Assembly: GCF_028368975.1 (NCBI RefSeq)
Contig: NZ_JAQNDM010000002.1
Coordinates: forward strand, 5,822,425-5,886,424
From: Stigmatella ashevillena
GTDB taxonomy: Bacteria > Myxococcota > Myxococcia > Myxococcales > Myxococcaceae
Length of the DNA stretch: 64,000 nucleotides
Reading direction: 5' to 3'
Shown here: piece by piece, positions 31,951 to 41,056 of the stretch
Position numbering within the stretch: position 1 is the stretch's first letter
Layout of the letters: each line of letters starts with the position of its first letter
The notes under the pieces: generated by a model
Seen by the model: the letters and a program-made list of their open reading frames with translations, nothing else
Told to the model about the DNA's origin: nothing
Database searches by the model: none
Program-made: the position numbers and the translations under genes

Positions 31951-34242
31951 TCACTCCATCGTGAAGGACGTGTGCTGGGTGGCCTCCGAGCTGTCGCCCA
32001 CCCAGAGGTCATAGCGCGTGTGGGGCTCCACGCCGCGCAGCGAACGTGAGTCGACGAACGACAGCTCCTGGAAACCCAGGGTGAACTCCAGCTCTTGGGA
32101 CTCGCCCGGAGCCAGCACGACGCGCTGGAAGCCCACGAGTTGACGCACGGGTTGAGCGGTGCTCGCGCCCAGGATGCGCAGGTAGAGCTGGGCCACCACC
32201 GTGCCTTGGACCTTGCCTGTGTTGCGCACCTGGGTCTTCACGCGCAGCACGTCCTTGGCCTGCTGCTGGAGCTCGCGCGCCGTGAGGGCCGAGGCGCTCA
32301 ACGTGGGCGGAGCGAAGTCGAACGTGGTGTAGGAGAGGCCGTGGCCAAAGGGGTAGAGCGGCGTGTTGCGCTCGTCCAGGTAGCGCGAGACATACTTCTC
32401 CGCCGGACATGAGGGCGGGCGCGTCAGGTCTGTCTTTCCCGCCGGGCGGCCGGTGTTCAGGTGGTTGTAGTAGAGCGGCACCTGCCCGGTGCTCCGGGGA
32501 AAGGTGACCGGGAGCCGACCACTGAAGTTCACCTCGCCCCACAGGAGGTTCACGAGCGCGGGGCCCGCTTCGATGCCGGGTTGCCACGCTTGCACGATGG
32601 TCGATGCGTGGGCCTGCACGTTCGTGAGGGCCAGCGGACGGCCACTGAAGACGATCAGGATCAGGGGCTTGCCCGTGGCGGCGAGTGCCGCGAGCAGTTG
32701 CTCTTGGTTGCCCGGCAGCTCGATGGAGGTCCGGGAGCCGGCTTCGCCACTCAGGGTTTCGTCCTCGCCCATCGCGGCGATCACCACGTCCGAGACCGCC
32801 GCCGCCGCCACTGCGTCTTGGAATCCCGAGGTCTCTTCCGAGAGGACGCCAGTGCCCTGGGCGCAGCGCAGGGTGCCCGTGTCCTTCAGACGGCGCTCCA
32901 GCGCGGCGCGCAGGGTCACCACGTCCTGGGGATCTCCCTTGGCGCTCCAGATGCCCAGCATGCCGGCCGCCGCGTCCGCCAAGGGACCGACCAGGGCAAT
33001 CTTCCGGCCCGAGGAGGGCAGGGGCAGCACGCCGCCCTCGTTCTTGAGCAGGACGAAGGACTCCTCTGCCATGCGCCGGGCGAGCTCGCGCTTCTGCGGA
33101 GTGGCCACATAGGCCGCCGCCTTCTCGTCCACGAGCGGGTTCTCGAACAGGCCGAGCGCGAACTTGACGCGCAGCACGCGGCGCACGGCCTCATCCACCA
33201 CCGACAGGCTGAGCCTTCCCGTGCGCACCATCCGTGGAATCTCGGGTCCGTAGAGATGCGATTCCATGTCCATCTCGACGCCCGCGGTCAGCGCCTTGAG
33301 CGCGGCGGCGGGACCATCCAGGGCGATGCCGTGGTTCACCAGTTCCGCCACCGCCGTCCAATCACTGACCACGAAGCCGTTGAACCCCCACTCTTCCCTC
33401 AAGATGTGGGTCATGAGGTAGGCATTGGCCGTGGCGGGCACCCCATTGTGAGAATGGAAGGCGCTCATCAGGGTGGCCGCGCCTTCCTCGACGGCGGCCT
33501 GGAAGGGCGGCAGGTAGACTTGCCGCAGGCTCACGTCGGACATGTCGACGGTGTTGTAGTCCCGGCCGCCTTCCGCCGCGCCATAACCGGCGAAGTGCTT
33601 CACGCTGGCCGCCACCGAGGTGGGCTCGGAGAGCGATGGGCCCTGGTACCCCCGGACATACGCGCGGGCCATGGCGGATCCCAGATGGGGATCTTCTCCT
33701 GAGCTCTCGGCGACGCGACCCCAGCGGGCGTCGCGGGCGATGTCGACCATGGGGGAGAAGGCCCAGCGGATCCCCTCGGCGGCGGCCTCCGCCGCGGCCA
33801 GACGCATGGATTGCTCGACCAGGGCCGTGTCGAAGCTCGCGGCCATGCCGAGGGGAATGGGCAGGGTGGTGCGGTAGCCGTGGATCACATCGAAGCCAAA
33901 CAGCAGGGGAATCTTGAGGCGGCTCTGCTCGACCGCGATGCGCTGGTAACGGTTGGTTTCCTGGGCGCCCACCACGTTGAGCAGCGAGCCTGCGGCACCG
34001 GTGCGGACCAGCGTTTCGTAGTCGTTGCGGCCCGTGCCAGGTCCCGTGGGAGTCCCCACGGAGTACTGGGCAAGCTGTCCTGCTTTCTCCTCGAGCGTCA
34101 TCTGTTCGAGCAGCGTTTCGACACGGTGGTGAATGTCGGGTCCAGCGAGCTGTGAATTGGACGGAGCCGGGCGAGGGGTTCCGTTCTTCCCGCTCGCGAA
34201 CTGGATGCCGCCCTGCCCCTGATTCCCGTTCCGCAAATCCAT
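31951..34242 (-). CDS. GH3 beta-glucosidase (BglX-like)
   Basis: Hydrolyses beta-glucosides, a 763-residue three-domain GH3 enzyme. The (beta/alpha)8 domain runs from about 38 to 370 with KIPLLFGFDVIHGYRT, KHFAGYGAAEGGRDYN and the nucleophile Asp in GFVVSDWTA; the alpha/beta sandwich follows, with EETLSGEAGSR near the acid/base position; a C-terminal fibronectin type III-like domain begins near DVLRVKTQVRNTG. No signal peptide is visible: the N-terminus is short and polar, unlike periplasmic BglX, so it may be cytoplasmic or the start could be annotated differently. GAGGG lies 7 nt before the ATG. Its promoter must lie in 34243-34465. Confidence 0.94.
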   Translation of the reverse strand: MDLRNGNQGQGGIQFASGKNGTPRPAPSNSQLAGPDIHHRVETLLEQMTLEEKAGQLAQYSVGTPTGPGTGRNDYETLVRTGAAGSLLNVVGAQETNRYQRIAVEQSRLKIPLLFGFDVIHGYRTTLPIPLGMAASFDTALVEQSMRLAAAEAAAEGIRWAFSPMVDIARDARWGRVAESSGEDPHLGSAMARAYVRGYQGPSLSEPTSVAASVKHFAGYGAAEGGRDYNTVDMSDVSLRQVYLPPFQAAVEEGAATLMSAFHSHNGVPATANAYLMTHILREEWGFNGFVVSDWTAVAELVNHGIALDGPAAALKALTAGVEMDMESHLYGPEIPRMVRTGRLSLSVVDEAVRRVLRVKFALGLFENPLVDEKAAAYVATPQKRELARRMAEESFVLLKNEGGVLPLPSSGRKIALVGPLADAAAGMLGIWSAKGDPQDVVTLRAALERRLKDTGTLRCAQGTGVLSEETSGFQDAVAAAAVSDVVIAAMGEDETLSGEAGSRTSIELPGNQEQLLAALAATGKPLILIVFSGRPLALTNVQAHASTIVQAWQPGIEAGPALVNLLWGEVNFSGRLPVTFPRSTGQVPLYYNHLNTGRPAGKTDLTRPPSCPAEKYVSRYLDERNTPLYPFGHGLSYTTFDFAPPTLSASALTARELQQQAKDVLRVKTQVRNTGKVQGTVVAQLYLRILGASTAQPVRQLVGFQRVVLAPGESQELEFTLGFQELSFVDSRSLRGVEPHTRYDLWVGDSSEATQHTSFTME

Positions 34243-34380
34243 GCGTTCGCCCTCGTGATGCCGTTGTGACGCGGCAGAGTAATCAACGGGGGTAGGGGTG
34301 GGCGCTTTTTTGTCGAAGGCCCTTCAGGTGGACTCGCAGGTACGAGCCGCCAGCCATGCACCGCTGACAAGTGGACCTGT

Positions 34381-34390
34381 CCTATATAGG
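34381..34390. repeat. CCTATATAGG palindrome upstream of GH3 gene
   Basis: A perfect 10-bp palindrome, flanked by GACCT/AGGTC that overlap it, in the 223-bp gap before the GH3 gene. It is AT-rich compared with its surroundings and could be part of a promoter or an operator. Confidence 0.35.
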
Positions 34391-34465
34391 TCAGAGCGCT
34401 TGGGCGGAAAGGGTTAGCAGGATGGCCTGCTGGCTTAGAGCCAATAGTGGAAATTCCCTGACGCC

Positions 34466-35521
34466 TCAGAAGATCCACAGGCGCTCCTTGGGAAACGCAA
34501 GTGTGTACGCGCCAGGGGTCAGGGCCTTGCGCGTGGTGGCTCGCAGCGTGTGGCCCGCGAGCTGGAATTGGTGTTCCCAGCGGCCGCCGACGTAGATGGA
34601 GCTGTCCAGGTGCGCGGGCAGCCGGTTCTCCCCAGGACTGGATGCCAGCTCGAGTTCCTCCACGCGGATGACGCCCGTGGCGGATCCGTTGCTCTCCGTT
34701 CCACCCCGCTGTTGGCCCCACAGCGAAAGCCCGCCCACCTCCAATCGGGCCTCGGCGCCGCGATGCTCCACCACCCGTCCCGTCAGGGTGTTGTTCACCC
34801 CCATGAAATTCGCGGCGAAGAGGCTCTGGGGCTCTGTGTAGAGCTGCTCCGGCGTGCCGTCTTGCACCATGCGCCCACCTTCCAGGAGCATGATGCGGTC
34901 GGCGATGGCCATTGCCTCCACCTGATCATGGGTGACGAAGAGGGCGGTGAGCCCCAACCGCTTGATGAGGCCGCGAATCCAGACGCGCGCCTCTTCGCGC
35001 AGCTTCGCGTCCAAATTGGACAGGGGCTCATCCAGGAGGACGAGCGGCGGGCTGTAGACGAGCGCCCGCGCCAGGGCCACACGTTGCTGCTGGCCTCCAG
35101 ACAACTGGCTCGGCAGGCGTTCGCCATACCCTTCCAATCCCACGCCCGTCATCACCTCGCGCACCGCCCGGTCCACGGCCTCGCGCGGCTGTTTGCGCAG
35201 CCTCAAGCCGTAGGCGATGTTGTCGAACACCGTCTTATGGGGCCACAGCGCGTAGGACTGGAAGACGAGCCCCAGGTCGCGCTGCTCTGGCGGCAGGTTC
35301 ACCTTCGCCGCCGCATCGAAGATCGTCCGGTCGCCGATGTGGATGCGGCCCCGCTCGGGTGTCTCCAGCCCGGCGATGGAGCGCAGCAGCGTCGACTTGC
35401 CACTGCCAGAGCGGCCGAGCAGTGCCACCACATCGCCGTCCCGGAAGTCCGCGCTGATGCCCTTCAGGATGTCATTGGCGCCCAGCCGGACGTGGAGATC
35501 CTCGACGCGCAAGCTAGCCAT
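34466..35521 (-). CDS. ABC transporter ATPase, iron/phosphonate (FbpC/PotA-like) type
   Basis: The ATPase of a ferric-iron, 2-aminoethylphosphonate or similar importer; 351 residues. Walker A is GRSGSGKST, the Q-loop FQSYALWPHKTV, signature LSGGQQQR, Walker B VLLDEPLSNLD and switch VTHDQVEAMAIADR. Residues 240 onward form the TOBE-type regulatory domain (NTLTGRVVEHRGAEARLEVGG). The start ATG at 35521 overlaps the permease stop by 8 nt and has AAGGAAGG upstream. It is the last gene of the operon receptor-permease-ATPase. Confidence 0.94.
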   Translation of the reverse strand: MASLRVEDLHVRLGANDILKGISADFRDGDVVALLGRSGSGKSTLLRSIAGLETPERGRIHIGDRTIFDAAAKVNLPPEQRDLGLVFQSYALWPHKTVFDNIAYGLRLRKQPREAVDRAVREVMTGVGLEGYGERLPSQLSGGQQQRVALARALVYSPPLVLLDEPLSNLDAKLREEARVWIRGLIKRLGLTALFVTHDQVEAMAIADRIMLLEGGRMVQDGTPEQLYTEPQSLFAANFMGVNNTLTGRVVEHRGAEARLEVGGLSLWGQQRGGTESNGSATGVIRVEELELASSPGENRLPAHLDSSIYVGGRWEHQFQLAGHTLRATTRKALTPGAYTLAFPKERLWIF

Positions 35522-37184
35522 GGTGTGCCTTCCTTCCGAACAAGGGGAGCAGCAGAAGCCCTCCGCCGATGATCGCGATGTTGATGACCGACAGGGCGAC
35601 GACGGTGTCCACCGCGCCTGCGGCCCAGAGTGACACGAGCAGCGAGCCAATCACTTCCGTTCCTGGCCCCAGCAGGTAGACGCCCGTGGAGTACTCTCGC
35701 GCGAAGGTGACGAACACGAGCATCCAACTGCCCAGGAGCCCCGCGCGAATCAGCGGCAGCGTGACGTCCCAGCTGACGCGACCCGCGGAAGCGCCCACCA
35801 CTCGGCCGACCTCCTCCAGTTCCGGTCCGATTTGCAGCAGGCTGCTGGACACCAAGCGCATGCCGTAGGCCATCCACACCAGCGTGTAGGCCACCCACAG
35901 GGCCAGCAATGTCTGCCGGAACGGCCGCAGCGGGGGAAAGAAGAGGAAGACCCAGAAGATGGCCAGACCGGCGACGATGCCCGGCATGGCCCGCGGCAGC
36001 AGCACGAGGTAATCGATGCTCCTCGCCCAGGCCGAGCGCCAGCGGTGCACCGCGAGGTTGATGAGCGTATAGACGGCCACCGACGCGGCCCCTCCCACTG
36101 CGGCCAGCACCAAGGTGTTGGCGATGCCCCGCATCAGGTTGGGGTAGCGGGCCAGATCGCGGAAGTGGTCCAGCGTCAGCGCGCCCGCCAGGTCCACGCC
36201 CTCGCCCCAACTCGACACGAAGGCGCGCAACACCAGCGCGCACACGGGTGCCACCACCACCGTGAACAGCCAGAGCGCGATGAGCGCTGCCGCGGGCCAG
36301 CGCCACATGCCCAGGGCGATGGGCCGCGAACTCTGGGCCTTGCCCTGGATGGACACGTAGCGGTTGGCGCCCTGGAGCAGCCGGTTCTGCAACGCCACCA
36401 GGGGGACCGCGATGGCGACGATGACCATCACCACCACCGCCATCAGTTGATAGGAGGGGATGCCCAGCACGTTGGTCAGCTTATAGAGGTAGGTGGCCAG
36501 CACCAGCTCCCCTTGGGGGTCGGCCAGCACCAGCGGCAGGCCGAACAGCTCGAAGCCCAGGAAGAAGACCAGCACGCCCGCGTACAGCAGCGCGGGACGG
36601 ATCATCGGCAGGCTGACGGTGGCCGCGACCCGGAGCGGCCCGGCGCCCATGGAGCGCGCTGCCTCCTCCACGTCCGAGCCCAGGCTGCGCAGCGCCGTGG
36701 CGGCGTAGAGGAACACGTGGGGCGCGTGCGTGAGGCCCGCGATGAGGATGAGCGACGTCCGGGAGTAGAGGTCCCACGGCAGCGTGCCCGCCCAGCCCTT
36801 CACCCACAGGCTGACGACGCCCACCGGCCCGAAGGCCACCACGAAGCCGAACGCCAGCACGATGGAAGAGATGAACATCGGCGTGAGGATGAGCGGCTCG
36901 ATCCACCGTCGGCCCGGCAGGTCCGTGCGCACCAGCAGGAAGGCCAGCAGTGCCCCCACGGGAACGGCGATGAGTGTCATTCCTGCGGCCACCAGCACCG
37001 AGTTGCCCAGCGCGCGGTAGAAATCCGGATCCTCGAAGACGAACTGGTAGGCCCCCAGCGTGGGGTGAACGTTGCGAGCGAAGAAGGGACCGTCCAGGAA
37101 GCTCTGCCAGACGACCAGCAGCAGGGGCGCGAGGATCGCCAGGGCGGAGGCCAGGACAATGCCGATTCGCATCGAGCGGTTCAT
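35514..37184 (-). CDS. ABC transporter permease, duplicated FbpB type
   Basis: A 556-residue inner-membrane protein with two homologous halves of six TM helices each, the fused arrangement found in FbpB/SfuB and AEP transporters. The two ATPase-coupling loops are SDVEEAARSMGAGPLRVAATVSLPMIRPALL in the first half and PELEEVGRVVGASAGRVSWDVTLPLIRAGLL in the second, both with the EAA-type motif. It starts 18 nt after the receptor gene and its stop overlaps the ATPase start. Confidence 0.94.
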   Translation of the reverse strand: MNRSMRIGIVLASALAILAPLLLVVWQSFLDGPFFARNVHPTLGAYQFVFEDPDFYRALGNSVLVAAGMTLIAVPVGALLAFLLVRTDLPGRRWIEPLILTPMFISSIVLAFGFVVAFGPVGVVSLWVKGWAGTLPWDLYSRTSLILIAGLTHAPHVFLYAATALRSLGSDVEEAARSMGAGPLRVAATVSLPMIRPALLYAGVLVFFLGFELFGLPLVLADPQGELVLATYLYKLTNVLGIPSYQLMAVVVMVIVAIAVPLVALQNRLLQGANRYVSIQGKAQSSRPIALGMWRWPAAALIALWLFTVVVAPVCALVLRAFVSSWGEGVDLAGALTLDHFRDLARYPNLMRGIANTLVLAAVGGAASVAVYTLINLAVHRWRSAWARSIDYLVLLPRAMPGIVAGLAIFWVFLFFPPLRPFRQTLLALWVAYTLVWMAYGMRLVSSSLLQIGPELEEVGRVVGASAGRVSWDVTLPLIRAGLLGSWMLVFVTFAREYSTGVYLLGPGTEVIGSLLVSLWAAGAVDTVVALSVINIAIIGGGLLLLPLFGRKAHHG

Positions 37185-37202
37185 GCGCGGGTTCCCAGGC
37201 GC

Positions 37203-38288
37203 TCAGCGGCCACGCACGATGCGTTTCCACTGCTTGAGGAAGCGCAGGCGGGTGAGCGGGTCGAGATTGGCCAGCAGCTGCGGGCCCACGCGGATGGCGC
37301 GCACCTGCTCGGCGGGAGGCGTGGGAACGCCGGTGTCGCCCAGATCGGCCCTCACCGGGGACATGTCGCGTTGGGCCAGCAGGGCCTGGCCCCGCTTGGA
37401 CAACAGGAAGTCCAAGAACAGCTTCGCGGCGTTGGGGTGGCGGGCCTCCGTGGGAATGAAGGCGATGCGGGAGAGCGTCAGCGTGAAGTCGGCCGGGAAG
37501 ACGATGCCCACCGACGGGTCCTTCTTCTGCCGCTGCAAGGCATAGGAGCCGATCATGTTGTAGACGAGTAGGTGCTCGCCGGAGACGAGCCGCTCCAGCA
37601 TCGCGCCCGTGGAGGTGTAGAGCCGGGGCTGGGTACCGGCCAGGGCCTCCACCAGACGCCATGTGTCCTGGCGGACCTGCACATCCTGCGAGATGAACAG
37701 GAAACCCACGCCGCTGCGCTCCGGGTCGTAGCTGGCGACCTTGCCCTGGTAGAAGTCCTTCTTCGCGCGCAGCAGCCGCTCCAGGTCCGCGCGCGTGCGA
37801 GGCACATCCCCCGGCGGCATCAGCCGCTTGTTGTAGGCGATGACGAGCGGCTCGGCGGTGACGCCATAGCCCTCGTCCTTCCACACGGCCCAGTCCGGCA
37901 GGTTCGGCTTTTCCGGCGAGGCATACGCCTGCGCGTAGCCGTCATGGATGAGCTTGACCTGGAGATCCATCGCCGAACTCCAGACGAGGTCCGCCGTGCC
38001 TTGTCCAGCCGCCACCTCGGCGATGAAGCGGCTGTAGAGCTCCGTGGAGTTCTGGTCCGCGTACTCGACGCGCACGCCGGGATAGGTGGCCTCGAACGCG
38101 CGGATGAGCGGTGCGGCCTCACTCGCGTCGGTGGCGGAGTAGATGCTCAATGAGCCCTCCTGGCGTGCCGCCTCGATGATGTGCGCGTAGGAGAGGGGGT
38201 AACCGTCGGGAGGCGTGGCGGAGGAGCCTTCGGGTGTGGCGCCTGTCAGCCACAGGGCCGCCGTCAGGACGGTCAGGATTCTTTTCAA
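37203..38288 (-). CDS. ABC substrate-binding protein, FbpA/AEP-like (SBP_bac family)
   Basis: The periplasmic receptor of the importer; 361 residues with a signal peptide (ILTVLTAALWLTGATPEGSSA). The mature domain opens ARQEGSLSIYSATDASEAAPLIRAFEATYPGVRVEY, the standard start of cluster D receptors for iron, AEP and related anions. The twin C-terminal tyrosines of true FbpA are not evident, so iron is not assured; phosphonate, phosphoglycerate or other anions are possible. The start is TTG at 38288, with GAGAGG 7 nt upstream, giving a complete signal peptide. It is preceded by a DUF4112 gene with a 62-nt gap. Confidence 0.9.
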   Translation of the reverse strand: MKRILTVLTAALWLTGATPEGSSATPPDGYPLSYAHIIEAARQEGSLSIYSATDASEAAPLIRAFEATYPGVRVEYADQNSTELYSRFIAEVAAGQGTADLVWSSAMDLQVKLIHDGYAQAYASPEKPNLPDWAVWKDEGYGVTAEPLVIAYNKRLMPPGDVPRTRADLERLLRAKKDFYQGKVASYDPERSGVGFLFISQDVQVRQDTWRLVEALAGTQPRLYTSTGAMLERLVSGEHLLVYNMIGSYALQRQKKDPSVGIVFPADFTLTLSRIAFIPTEARHPNAAKLFLDFLLSKRGQALLAQRDMSPVRADLGDTGVPTPPAEQVRAIRVGPQLLANLDPLTRLRFLKQWKRIVRGR

Positions 38289-38350
38289 GGAGGACCTCTC
38301 GGGTGTGGGGATTCTCAACCCGGATGGGCTTGCCTTGGAAGGGCGGTGGC

Positions 38351-38845
38351 TCAGCCCTGGCTGGCCAACGAAGCGAGGGCGCGCCAGGCCAGCACGGCGA
38401 GCGTCATCGCCAGGGCCAGCAGCGCCACCAGCAACACGCCGATGCCCAGCATCCACGCCCGGCTGGCGCGGCGGGTGGCGGTGGGCGCCGCCAGATGGTT
38501 TTCGAGCAGCCGCACGTTGCGCACATTGGCCCGCCAGGCGGCATCGAAGACATCGCCCAGGAAGGGCACCGCGCCCACGAGCGCCTCCACCGCCACGTTG
38601 CCCACCATGCGCAGCAGCACCTCGCGCGAGGCCCCCAGGCGCGCGGCCTGGAGGACGATGTAGCTGGAGAGCAAGGCGCCCGCCCAGTCGCCCACGGCTG
38701 GTACGAGGCCCAGCACGGCATCCCATCCGATGCGCAGGCCTCCGGGCAGCCGGATGGAGGTGTCCAGTTGCCGCGCCAGACGGCGTACCTGCTCGAGCGT
38801 GGCGGAATCGGCGGGGGAACTCAGGGTGGCGGGCAGTGGGCTCAT
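38351..38845 (-). CDS. DUF4112 membrane protein
   Basis: A 164-residue DUF4112 protein. The core reads LARQLDTSIRLPGGLRIGWDAVLGLVPAVGDWAGALLSSYIVLQAARLG, then VPFLGDVFDAAWRANVRNVRLLENHL, both strongly conserved in this family; the C-terminus has a TM segment (WMLGIGVLLVALLALAMTLAVLAW). Function unestablished. The Pro-Gly-Asp turns (PAVGDW, PFLGDV) suggest a membrane hairpin. It lies upstream of the ABC importer genes on the same strand and may share their transcript. Confidence 0.92.
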   Translation of the reverse strand: MSPLPATLSSPADSATLEQVRRLARQLDTSIRLPGGLRIGWDAVLGLVPAVGDWAGALLSSYIVLQAARLGASREVLLRMVGNVAVEALVGAVPFLGDVFDAAWRANVRNVRLLENHLAAPTATRRASRAWMLGIGVLLVALLALAMTLAVLAWRALASLASQG

Positions 38846-38933
38846 TCGCTTGGGCCAGAGGACTCTGCCCGCGGATGGCCGTCAACGCCGGCCCGCGGCC
38901 ATCATTGGGTACGTCACAGTTGGAGGTGAGGCC

Positions 38934-40553
38934 TTAGGGGACCGGTCTTTGTAGATCCGCGAGCTGGGAAGCCAGTCTCTCTGCTTCGCGAAGCATGCGA
39001 GGCAGCCGCTCCATGGCGCTCTTGAGTTTTCGGAGGGCGTCGAGGACCTCCACCAGCATGGGGTTCACGGTCTCAGGGAATGGCGGGAGTGCATCGAGCG
39101 CCTCGCGGATCTGTTCTACCCAGGCCGCGTTCGCGAGAAGATCCGCGTAGGTATGAATCGGATCGACCTTGAAATAGAGCTTCGCCAGTCCTTGGGAGTA
39201 GTAGGCCCAAGACGTGAGGCTCCACAAGTCCTTCTCCTCGGCATTGTCCGTGGAGAGTTGCGTGAGTCGGCAGGACTCCGCGTTGCTCATGAGGTCACGC
39301 CATGCCTCAGGATCGGCTTCATCCGAGCTCAGGTGTATGAGGTATTCCCAGGCCAGGCCCAATCTCTGCTTGGCGGTCGCCTCGGGAGGCTGTTCCAACA
39401 ATTCCACGAATGAGGTCGGCAGACGATCCAGGGGAACGAGCACCCCGAGCATCTTTCCCACCGTGATGAGCTCCTCATCCGCCATGAAGTACTTGAACCC
39501 CTCCTGCTGGGAGACTTTGCGCAGATGGGTGTACTGCTGCTCCCTTGCCAGGGCTTTGGCCAAGAAGCGTTCCCATTGGCGAGGCACCGCGGAGATCACT
39601 CCTCGCCAGGAGTCGTCTTTTTCCTGCGCCTGCATGGCCCTGCGAAGCGGTGGTCCCAGCGGGGTTTCGGAGCCCAGCACCAGCAGTTCTCCCAGCACCT
39701 GCGTGCGCAACTCACCGGTCAGGAGAACGGTCATCTTTTCAAGCTCGAGGTGGGCCACCTGGGTCAGCCGCCACAATCCGTCGACGAGCCAGTTCAATTC
39801 CTCCTTGCCCACATGGTCACGCACCCCCTGGAACACCTGGGTCAGCAACCGTGTCACTCGCAAGAGGGCTTTGAGTAGATCCAGGTCCTTGCCCGTCTTC
39901 TGGGCGATGACCTCGGCGATTTCATCCAGCCGCTCGATGCCGATGACCTTGCCCTTGGCCAGCCACTGGTCCACCGCTTCCTTGCTGACGTCCAATTCTT
40001 CCGAGAGATCATTCCGGGTGACCCGGACGTGCTTGAGCGTCTCCCGGAGCATGATGGTCAGCAGGTGCTCTGGAATGTCGATGCGCTCGGGTTTTTCTTT
40101 CAGCCATGTCTGGGCGTTGGGGACGTGCAAAAGGCACAGGGGCGCTAGACGCACCGCCAACTCGACGACCGCCAGCCGGAGCGCCACGGTGTTGGTGAAC
40201 TCCGAGGCCTCCATGGGAAGCGCGGCCTTCAGGCGGGCGCAGAGCGCATCCCACCAAGAGACATGTGCCTCGCAAACCTGCTCCAGCTCCCGCACCATCT
40301 GCTCTCGAGAAACGGCCCGTCCTGCCGGTGTGCGCAGCTCGCCGGTATCCCGCAGCCTCTCTTCGATCAGCTCCCGGAGAATCTGGCGGCGCGTGTCCTC
40401 ATGAATGGCGTCTCCCGTGATGAACTTGCGCCAGGTGCGGTCCTGGACGCTGCGCTTCGGCTTCCACCCGAAGAGGCCCACCACGCCCCCGATGATTTCC
40501 CCACTCGTAGGAAGCGGACCTTTCCATCGTCTTTTCAAGGACTTGCGTTTCAT
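38934..40553 (-). CDS. Unrecognised large protein with internal HTH
   Basis: I do not recognise the family. The 539-residue product is soluble and mostly helical. A helix-turn-helix-like segment lies about 170-215 (HVRVTRNDLSEELDVSKEAVDQWLAKGKVIGIERLDEIAEVIA), resembling Xre-type DNA binding. Before it is a region with several Trp and Arg (KRSVQDRTWRKFITGDAIHEDTRRQIL) that could also be a small DNA-binding or multimerisation unit. The C-terminal 300 residues are charged helices with repeat-like hydrophobic spacing. Base use is less GC-rich than its neighbours, and it lies next to an orphan HicA-like gene, so it may be acquired. ATG at 40553 has GGGAGC upstream; another ATG lies at 40607. Confidence 0.75.
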   Translation of the reverse strand: MKRKSLKRRWKGPLPTSGEIIGGVVGLFGWKPKRSVQDRTWRKFITGDAIHEDTRRQILRELIEERLRDTGELRTPAGRAVSREQMVRELEQVCEAHVSWWDALCARLKAALPMEASEFTNTVALRLAVVELAVRLAPLCLLHVPNAQTWLKEKPERIDIPEHLLTIMLRETLKHVRVTRNDLSEELDVSKEAVDQWLAKGKVIGIERLDEIAEVIAQKTGKDLDLLKALLRVTRLLTQVFQGVRDHVGKEELNWLVDGLWRLTQVAHLELEKMTVLLTGELRTQVLGELLVLGSETPLGPPLRRAMQAQEKDDSWRGVISAVPRQWERFLAKALAREQQYTHLRKVSQQEGFKYFMADEELITVGKMLGVLVPLDRLPTSFVELLEQPPEATAKQRLGLAWEYLIHLSSDEADPEAWRDLMSNAESCRLTQLSTDNAEEKDLWSLTSWAYYSQGLAKLYFKVDPIHTYADLLANAAWVEQIREALDALPPFPETVNPMLVEVLDALRKLKSAMERLPRMLREAERLASQLADLQRPVP

Positions 40554-40670
40554 CGGCGTGCTCCCAGAGGCCCTGCGCGCCCCTGTCGAACCCTCTTCAC
40601 CCGCCATCCTGAGGCCCCCCAGTGCGGAGCGCAGCAAAGCAGATCCGGCAAGCTTCCTCCCCCGCTCGCT

Positions 40671-40898
40671 TCAGGCCGGGCCGAGTTTCAGGTGGAGGTG
40701 CTCCTGGCGCAGGGCGCGACGGACGCTGGTCAGGACGGAGCGGCTGACGGGAGCCCCCGGCCGGGCGATGACCACGGACAGCGCCGCGCCGCCAGGCGTG
40801 GTCCACTTCTGGTGGGAGCCGCCCCGAAGCGGACCGGCACGGCACCCCAGGCGCTCCAATGCCTGGATGAGTTCACGAACCTTGGGACGATAGGACAT
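40671..40898 (-). CDS. HicA-like mRNA interferase, orphan
   Basis: A 75-residue protein with the HicA dsRNA-binding fold: a first helix VRELIQALERLGCRAG, then GGSHQKWTTPGGAALSVVIARPG, with the catalytic His at position 29, and a final helix VSRSVLTSVRRALRQ. HicA toxins cut mRNA and are held by HicB, whose gene normally follows. None does: the next gene on this strand is the HTH protein at 38934-40553. It could be an inactive remnant, or the neighbour could act as antitoxin through its HTH, as some HicB proteins carry one. A GAGG precedes the ATG. Confidence 0.8.
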   Translation of the reverse strand: MSYRPKVRELIQALERLGCRAGPLRGGSHQKWTTPGGAALSVVIARPGAPVSRSVLTSVRRALRQEHLHLKLGPA

Positions 40899-41056
40899 GG
40901 AAGACCTCGCTGAGCCGGGAATCCGGCCGAGGAAGTCCTTGTCCCCCCTTCGTTGCGTGGCGTCAGCGCAGCGCCTCCGGCAACCCGCCTCCAGGCACTT
41001 GCCACTTTGGCTTCGTTGCCAGTGACGAATCAGGCGGGAGGGGTATCCTCGTCTGC

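Noticed and set aside
37203-38288. Naming the receptor as a ferric-iron-binding FbpA
   Set aside because: The paired C-terminal tyrosines of FbpA are not evident, so phosphonate or another anion is equally possible.
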